From a virus: a stretch of DNA of 27,366 nt. The stretch is taken from positions 1 to 27,366 of the IMG/VR virus record IMGVR_UViG_3300044616_001345. The stretch is one strand, 5' to 3'. The position numbers and the translations under genes were made by a program. Each line of letters opens with the position of its first letter. The first letter of the stretch is position 1. The notes under the pieces were generated by a model. That model saw nothing but the letters and a program-made list of their open reading frames with translations, made no database searches and was not told where the DNA came from. This document shows, piece after piece, positions 23,314 to 27,366 of the stretch.

Positions 23314-23625
23314 CTATGAATTTGATGGAATAAATTTACCAGAATCTAAATCCAAAACACCATCGCCATATTTTTCATTCAAACTCTCCACAAGTTCTTT
23401 TTCTTCCACCTGTAACTTATTGTAATCTTCAAAAAGCTTTGTTCTGTATTCCTTCATACTTTCCAATCTTTTCGTTAAAAGGTGTAATTCTATTTCAACC
23501 TGTCCAATTTGTGCAGTTGTTCTTGCATAACCGTTTTGTAATTTTTTTACAAGTTGAATGTCTTCTTGTAAAAAATCTTTTTCTGTGTTTTGATTTGATG
23601 TCTGATTATCTGTAACTTCTGACAT
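23314..23625 (-). CDS. Small coiled-coil protein upstream of the sheath gene
   Basis: A 103-residue, highly charged protein with one long predicted helix. The region from about residue 18 to 85 has heptad hydrophobic positions (I-Q-L-V-K-K-L-Q, then I-E-L-H-L-L-T-K-R-L). A short C-terminal segment follows: L-N-E-K-Y-G-D-G-V-L-D-L-D-S-G-K-F. Proteins of this size, with the Y-G-x-G-x-L-x-x-x-x-G-x-F ending, occur near tail genes in various phages to my recollection, with no known function. GAGG lies 7 nt before the ATG. A tail chaperone or a small structural coiled coil are the plausible roles, by position only. Confidence 0.65.
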   Translation of the reverse strand: MSEVTDNQTSNQNTEKDFLQEDIQLVKKLQNGYARTTAQIGQVEIELHLLTKRLESMKEYRTKLFEDYNKLQVEEKELVESLNEKYGDGVLDLDSGKFIPSNS

Positions 23626-23661
23626 ATAAAACCTCTTAAATTAATTTGATTAAATAACTAA

Positions 23662-23670
23662 TATAAATAT
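23662..23670 (-). promoter_or_regulatory. ATATTTATA motif, copy 10 (coiled-coil and sheath operon)
   Basis: The minus strand reads ATATTTATA, ending 36 nt before the coiled-coil gene's ATG. An AT-only inverted repeat (23675-23682 with 23697-23704) followed by T-rich sequence lies just upstream. It is a weak candidate terminator for the gp15-like gene. Confidence 0.5.
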
Positions 23671-23702
23671 GAAAAATAATATCTAAAATGTGTTAAATAT
23701 TA

Positions 23703-24791
23703 TTATTGTTTGTCTATTTCATTCGTGTATACACCGGCAGATTTTTTAACTACGGCATCTATTCTATCTTTTGTCAATGATTCATAATATTCTAAAACAT
23801 CTTTTCCATCGTTATTTATCGGAGTATAATTATCTTCATCTTTACCAACTGGCAATTTGTCTGGTTTTGTTGGATCAACTTTATCATATTCATTTTTATT
23901 CGTTTCTTTTGGATTATGGTATGAATTTATTTTATCGGCTTCTGTTTGTATATCATTTATACTTCTAAATGCCTCCGATGTGAATACTATTTTATTTTCA
24001 GTAACAATTCGTTTAGTTGTAACTTCCCTAGCAACATCTTTTGGAATCAAATAACCATGAACAAGTAATTGAAAAGATGTTCTAACTAACCTATCCTGCC
24101 CGGTTGTGTTACTATCTTCAATAGTTGCACCATCTATGTTAGTTGAAAACTTAAATGAATTTCTATCACCAAAAGATTTTCCACCAAAATATATGAACTG
24201 CTCTATTATGTAATTTAATTGGTTTTGATACTCACACCAACCTATAAAATCATAAGTAATATCAACATAATCAGGAATTGGAGTTAAAAAATATTCATTG
24301 GATTTTCTTTTATCATTCAACAAACTAAATTTATCATACGGATTTGTTGTATTATATTTCTGTTTCATTATGTATGCAATTTGATTTGTTGTTGCAACTT
24401 TATTTCTACGCATTTCAGATTTAATTGCAACATTAGATCTACGAAAAGATAAAAGTGGAACCATTGTTTTTCCTTTTTTATCTTTTAAGAATCCATCTTT
24501 TTGTATAGATGCCCATTTTTCAGAATTTGCATAAATTGTTGGTACTTGTATTAAATCATTCGAGTCTTCAACTTTTAACTGAATAGTATTATCAATAAAA
24601 GATTTTATTGCAAAATCTATATCATACAATGTTATACCAAGTGTTCTCGTTCTATCATTATCTCGTCTAATTTGTGTATGTCTAGAATCACCCAAATCTA
24701 TTCTGGGGTTTTGTACAGAATTTCTATCATCAATAAAACTATCACGAGTTCTACGAAGTGGTGGTTTTCTATATTTGCTAGAGTTATTCAT
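23703..24791 (-). CDS. Tail sheath stabiliser / tail completion protein, gp15-like
   Basis: A 362-residue protein. Residues 54-118 have the pattern T-L-Y-D-I-D-F-A-I, then V-P-T-I-Y-A-N-S-E-K-W-A-S-I-Q-K-D-G, then V-P-L-L-S-F-R-R-S. Later comes P-I-P-D-Y-V-D-I-T-Y-D-F-I-G-W and R-L-V-R-T-S-F-Q-L-L-V-H-G-Y-L-I-P. I associate this with gp15-type proteins that cap the top of tail and sheath and join it to the neck; T4 gp15 is 272 residues. The C-terminal 80 residues are charged and low-complexity (N-N-D-G-K, D-K-I, K-E-T-N-K-N-E), probably flexible. The ATG overlaps the stop of the gp14-like gene as TAATG and has no clear ribosome binding site, so translational coupling is likely. Confidence 0.72.
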   Translation of the reverse strand: MNNSSKYRKPPLRRTRDSFIDDRNSVQNPRIDLGDSRHTQIRRDNDRTRTLGITLYDIDFAIKSFIDNTIQLKVEDSNDLIQVPTIYANSEKWASIQKDGFLKDKKGKTMVPLLSFRRSNVAIKSEMRRNKVATTNQIAYIMKQKYNTTNPYDKFSLLNDKRKSNEYFLTPIPDYVDITYDFIGWCEYQNQLNYIIEQFIYFGGKSFGDRNSFKFSTNIDGATIEDSNTTGQDRLVRTSFQLLVHGYLIPKDVAREVTTKRIVTENKIVFTSEAFRSINDIQTEADKINSYHNPKETNKNEYDKVDPTKPDKLPVGKDEDNYTPINNDGKDVLEYYESLTKDRIDAVVKKSAGVYTNEIDKQ

Positions 24792-25315
24792 TATATGTTA
24801 CTCGGTATATCATTTACATTTAATTCTATATTAGACCTAAATTCTTCGATGTTAATTCTTGAACGTCTTGTCAGGTGTGTATTTGCAACAATAGAAACAT
24901 TGTGTCCCCATCTTTCTGTTGCAAATGAATAATCAGGATTTTTACCACCAAAAAATTGATTTTCTTGAATAGAATCTATTTCCCAATAATCTCCATTGTA
25001 TTCTATCACATCACCAACCTCAACAAAAACATCAACATCTTTTAAGTATTCTCTAATAAATGCAAAGTTAGCAGTTTGTTGATAATCTTGTCCAAATTCC
25101 GTTCCTTCATATGTTTGTGGTTGGTAGTCTATCAATGCAGGTATTTTTATAGGACTATGATATACTTTTTTATCAGATTCATTGTATATGTTTGTTTTAG
25201 TGTTTTCAATAGACAGTTTATAGACAGCGACTTCGGTATCTATTATATCGTTAATCAATTCCATATTGAATCTATGAACAAGTCCGGCATCCCTTTGTCC
25301 GTGAAATAATGGCAT
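24791..25315 (-). CDS. Neck protein, gp14-like
   Basis: A 174-residue protein. It has an N-terminal helix E-L-I-N-D-I-I-D-T-E-V-A-V-Y-K-L and a beta-rich core: G-D-V-I-E-Y-N-G-D-Y-W-E-I, E-N-Q-F-F-G-G-K. It ends with H-L-T-R-R-S-R-I-N-I-E. This pattern and its place between gp13-like and gp15-like genes fit T4 gp14 (256 residues), which with gp13 closes the head and receives the tail. The ribosome binding site (AGGA) overlaps the last codons of the gp13-like gene. It is shorter than T4 gp14, so some surface parts may be missing. Confidence 0.75.
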   Translation of the reverse strand: MPLFHGQRDAGLVHRFNMELINDIIDTEVAVYKLSIENTKTNIYNESDKKVYHSPIKIPALIDYQPQTYEGTEFGQDYQQTANFAFIREYLKDVDVFVEVGDVIEYNGDYWEIDSIQENQFFGGKNPDYSFATERWGHNVSIVANTHLTRRSRINIEEFRSNIELNVNDIPSNI

Positions 25316-25319
25316 GATA

Positions 25320-26450
25320 TTATCCTATGTAAATTGCTAAAGGTGTTCCATTAAGACTAGCAGCCAAAGATTCTATTTCACTTCTTTTTGCTTCTAATAA
25401 TTTACTTCGTGTCATATTATCAAGTGTTGTTCGTAATTGATCAATTAACATTTGTTTTTCTGCAGATGCTGCCGATAATAAATCAGCGGCATTCAGAGAT
25501 GTTTCACCATTCGGTATAGGTATACTTCCATATTTCCCACGAATATAACCGAGCATTTCTTTTGCAAGTGCAAGTCCAAATGAATATATCCATGTTTTTC
25601 CTGGAGAATTTATTTGAGAATAAACCATATAATCATAAGGTGCGTTTGATATGTCAGAAACTTGTCCATCTGGATATTTTAATGGATTGCTTCTTTCTTC
25701 TTTTACAATATATTCTATCCATAATTTAAAATCGCGCGTTGGGACAGGAAATATACGAAGTTCATTATTTATCAATTCAAATGTAAATGCAGATTTTCGC
25801 ATCATATCATTAAATTCAATTGCCTGAACCCTTAGTAAATCCGCATACATAGGCATCAACATAAAAGATACGCCGGTTGAATATGCACCAAAACCAAATG
25901 TATCTAACATTGCCTGATTACCTAAATAAGGATCATAGAATCTCATGGATGCAGGTGGTGAATAGTGATGAACTCTTTTTATCTCTATTGAACCTGTTGG
26001 TGCCTTCACATCTCGAATCAATACATTTAAATCATATTTTTGTCTACCGGTTTGTATATCAATAGATGCAGAATGAAACTTAATATTACCGTTTGTAAAA
26101 GTTTCGCTGCCGTATTCGGTTGCAAGTTGTATCAAAGGTCCCAATCCAGTTGAAATATTTTTTTGTGTTAAATTTGAATCAGTTGGTGAACCAATTATAT
26201 TTAGCATATTTTGTTGTATATTAAATTGATTTACATTATACGAATATTCATATACTGCCTCTTCGATGCAAGTATAAAAATTAACTGACTGTAATTCTAC
26301 ATCAACGATGGGATAACCTAACCGTTTTGCACACCAATCTGCAAATGAATCGGCATCTCTTTGAAAATCAGCATCATTATCGAATGTTCCAAACGGTGTG
26401 CTTCCTGTTGTAAAGCTACTTGAACCCGGCCAAATTGGAATTTCTACCAT
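25320..26450 (-). CDS. Neck protein, gp13-like
   Basis: A 376-residue protein. It contains D-S-F-A-D-W-C-A-K-R-L-G-Y-P-I-V-D-V-E-L (about 32-54), followed by an aromatic-rich helix with E-E-A-V-Y-E-Y-S. The R-L-G-Y-P-x-V-x-V-E-L signature is one I associate with gp13-type neck proteins of T4-like phages (T4 gp13 is 309 residues). The middle is beta-rich (L-R-I-F-P-V-P-T-R). A helical C-terminus is rich in Ala, Ser and Leu. gp13 binds the portal-side complex after packaging. The ATG directly follows the TAA stop of the PhoH-like gene with no gap, so its translation is probably coupled. Confidence 0.78.
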   Translation of the reverse strand: MVEIPIWPGSSSFTTGSTPFGTFDNDADFQRDADSFADWCAKRLGYPIVDVELQSVNFYTCIEEAVYEYSYNVNQFNIQQNMLNIIGSPTDSNLTQKNISTGLGPLIQLATEYGSETFTNGNIKFHSASIDIQTGRQKYDLNVLIRDVKAPTGSIEIKRVHHYSPPASMRFYDPYLGNQAMLDTFGFGAYSTGVSFMLMPMYADLLRVQAIEFNDMMRKSAFTFELINNELRIFPVPTRDFKLWIEYIVKEERSNPLKYPDGQVSDISNAPYDYMVYSQINSPGKTWIYSFGLALAKEMLGYIRGKYGSIPIPNGETSLNAADLLSAASAEKQMLIDQLRTTLDNMTRSKLLEAKRSEIESLAASLNGTPLAIYIG

Positions 26451-27200
26451 TTATTTCTCGTTTTTAGTTTCTTCAAAATACTTTAATATATCATCAACGA
26501 TAGGATGGCGGTGATTTGTTTTTAATTCATAAACCCCCAATCCTTGTATTTTATCTTTCATATTAAATAAATATGGAAGACCAGAATCTTTTTTCTGTTT
26601 TAAGTCTATTTGTGATATATCACCTGTAAGCATCATCTTTGAATTGATACCGAGACGGGATAATATCATTTCCATCTGTGCCTTTGTTACATTCTGTGCT
26701 TCATCAACAATAACACAAGCATTTACAAATGTTCTACCACGAAGAAATGAAATAGGAGCAATTTCTATTTTATCTTCCACCATTAACTTTTCAATTTTTT
26801 CTTTATGATACAGTTGAAACATATTCGCCTGTATAGGAGACAACCAAGGATCCATTTTCTCTTTTATATTACCCGGAAGAAATCCCAAATCTTCGTTAGA
26901 CACAGTTGGTCTCGTAATTATTATTTTTTCAACTTCACGATAGAAAAAACATTCCAAAGCAATTTGTGTTGCCAATAGAGTTTTTCCAGAACCAGCTTTA
27001 CCAACAAAAACCGAAATGTCATCACGAAGAGCATCTGCCTTTATTCTTTTTTGTTCTTCGTTCAATGTTAATTGAAACTGTATTTTATTTTTTATGGTTT
27101 TTCTTCCTTTTTTTATTCCTGATGTATTTAGACTTGAACTTTCTTCTTCACTCAACAAATGTTCTCTATTATCTGTTTCCTCGTTATGTTCAGAACTCAT
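26451..27200 (-). CDS. phoH: PhoH-like P-loop ATPase
   Basis: A 249-residue protein with the full PhoH core. It has Walker A G-K-A-G-S-G-K-T (67-74), a following helix with L-L-A-T-Q-I-A-L, the R-P-T-V-x-x-E-D-L-G-F-L-P-G segment (97-110), Walker B V-I-V-D-E-A-Q-N (163-170), sensor M-L-T-G-D-I-S-Q-I-D (190-199), and the C-terminal N-H-R-H-P-I-V. PhoH-type proteins are ATPases related to superfamily 1 helicases, and an RNA helicase/RNase role is described for some. The first 45 residues are an acidic then basic extension. phoH genes are widespread in marine phages. A GGAG ribosome binding site lies in the short gap after the upstream stop codon. It opens the neck gene run, and its role in infection is unknown. 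Confidence 0.92.
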   Translation of the reverse strand: MSSEHNEETDNREHLLSEEESSSLNTSGIKKGRKTIKNKIQFQLTLNEEQKRIKADALRDDISVFVGKAGSGKTLLATQIALECFFYREVEKIIITRPTVSNEDLGFLPGNIKEKMDPWLSPIQANMFQLYHKEKIEKLMVEDKIEIAPISFLRGRTFVNACVIVDEAQNVTKAQMEMILSRLGINSKMMLTGDISQIDLKQKKDSGLPYLFNMKDKIQGLGVYELKTNHRHPIVDDILKYFEETKNEK

Positions 27201-27208
27201 AATGGCTC

Positions 27209-27366
27209 CTATAATAATTTAGAAAGGGTGTCTCCCATAGATTTTACGTCTGCCTCAATTTTGGAAAGTATGTTATCCAATTTTTCTGGCTTATGGGTCC
27301 ATTCAAAACCTACAATGGCAATAAATTCCGAACCTTTTTTTATCGGATATACTACCGCTGATTTAG
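27209..27366 (-). CDS. C-terminal fragment of an unknown protein
   Basis: An open minus-strand frame enters from the right edge and ends with TAG at 27211-27209, eight nt before the PhoH-like start. It gives about 52 residues: S-A-V-V-Y-P-I-K-K-G-S-E-F-I-A-I-V-G-F-E-W, then a helical end with D-N-I-L-S-K-I-E-A-D-V. Strand-turn-strand then helix could be the end of a GAF-like or similar alpha/beta domain, but this is weak. Only the C-terminus is visible. Confidence 0.5.
   Translation of the reverse strand, partial: KSAVVYPIKKGSEFIAIVGFEWTHKPEKLDNILSKIEADVKSMGDTLSKLL

Noticed and set aside
26567-26574. ATATTTAT on the minus strand within the PhoH-like gene
   Set aside because: It lies in coding sequence (codons for Y-L-F) with no start codon at suitable distance; taken as chance in AT-rich DNA.
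1-27366. tRNA genes, integrase, attachment sites or insertion sequences
   Set aside because: I looked in the gaps and found only short AT-rich spacers, hairpins and the repeated motif; the longest gap is 178 nt.

Overview
This window is part of the late (virion) module of a contractile-tailed phage related to the T4 supergroup, but divergent from T4. The DNA is AT-rich, roughly one third G+C by eye. Every credible gene lies on the minus strand, so transcription runs from the right end of the window to the left. The evidence is the ordered set neck (gp13-, gp14- and gp15-like), sheath (gp18-like), tube (gp19-like), baseplate/tape-measure chaperone (gp26-like), tape measure, gp53/LysM-like, gp27-like hub. 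At the left edge is the start of a gp32-like single-stranded DNA-binding protein. The host cannot be named from this window; low G+C, size and gene content fit a large aquatic T4-related myovirus, which is inference. I saw no tRNA, CRISPR, insertion sequence or integrase.

Layout in the direction of transcription. (1) 27366-23314: the C-terminus of an unknown gene, a PhoH-like ATPase, three neck/tail-completion genes, and a small coiled-coil protein. The genes are tightly packed, with stop/start overlaps. (2) 23252-20228: tail sheath and tail tube, each followed by a hairpin terminator. (3) 20104-14828: a gp26-like chaperone gene, a short overlapping ORF that lacks an ATG and probably needs a ribosomal frameshift, and a 1377-residue tape measure. 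(4) 14775-7531: a 2414-residue giant protein. It contains about 20 tandem repeats of about 44 residues around the motif FDWDG, a C-terminal domain resembling tail-tube-cap/baseplate proteins, and a glycine-rich tail. (5) 7471-4432: LysM/gp53-like, hub-like and one more conserved structural protein. (6) 4448-308: an atypical cluster with a stand-alone family A DNA polymerase-like protein carrying altered motifs, three small proteins of unknown function, an alpha/beta hydrolase and a ParB/sulfiredoxin-fold protein. (7) 129-1: the start of the gp32-like gene.

Regulation. All ten intergenic gaps of 18 nt or more carry one copy of the minus-strand motif ATATTTAT(A/T). It usually ends 31-36 nt before the next start codon. 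In several gaps it lies beside or inside a hairpin terminator, so it looks like a late promoter working together with terminators.

The items most worth checking are the 44-residue repeat giant, the candidate +1/-2 frameshift in the tail chaperone, the uniform intergenic motif (which reads as the T4 late promoter TATAAATA on the opposite strand), and the polymerase-like protein embedded among baseplate genes.
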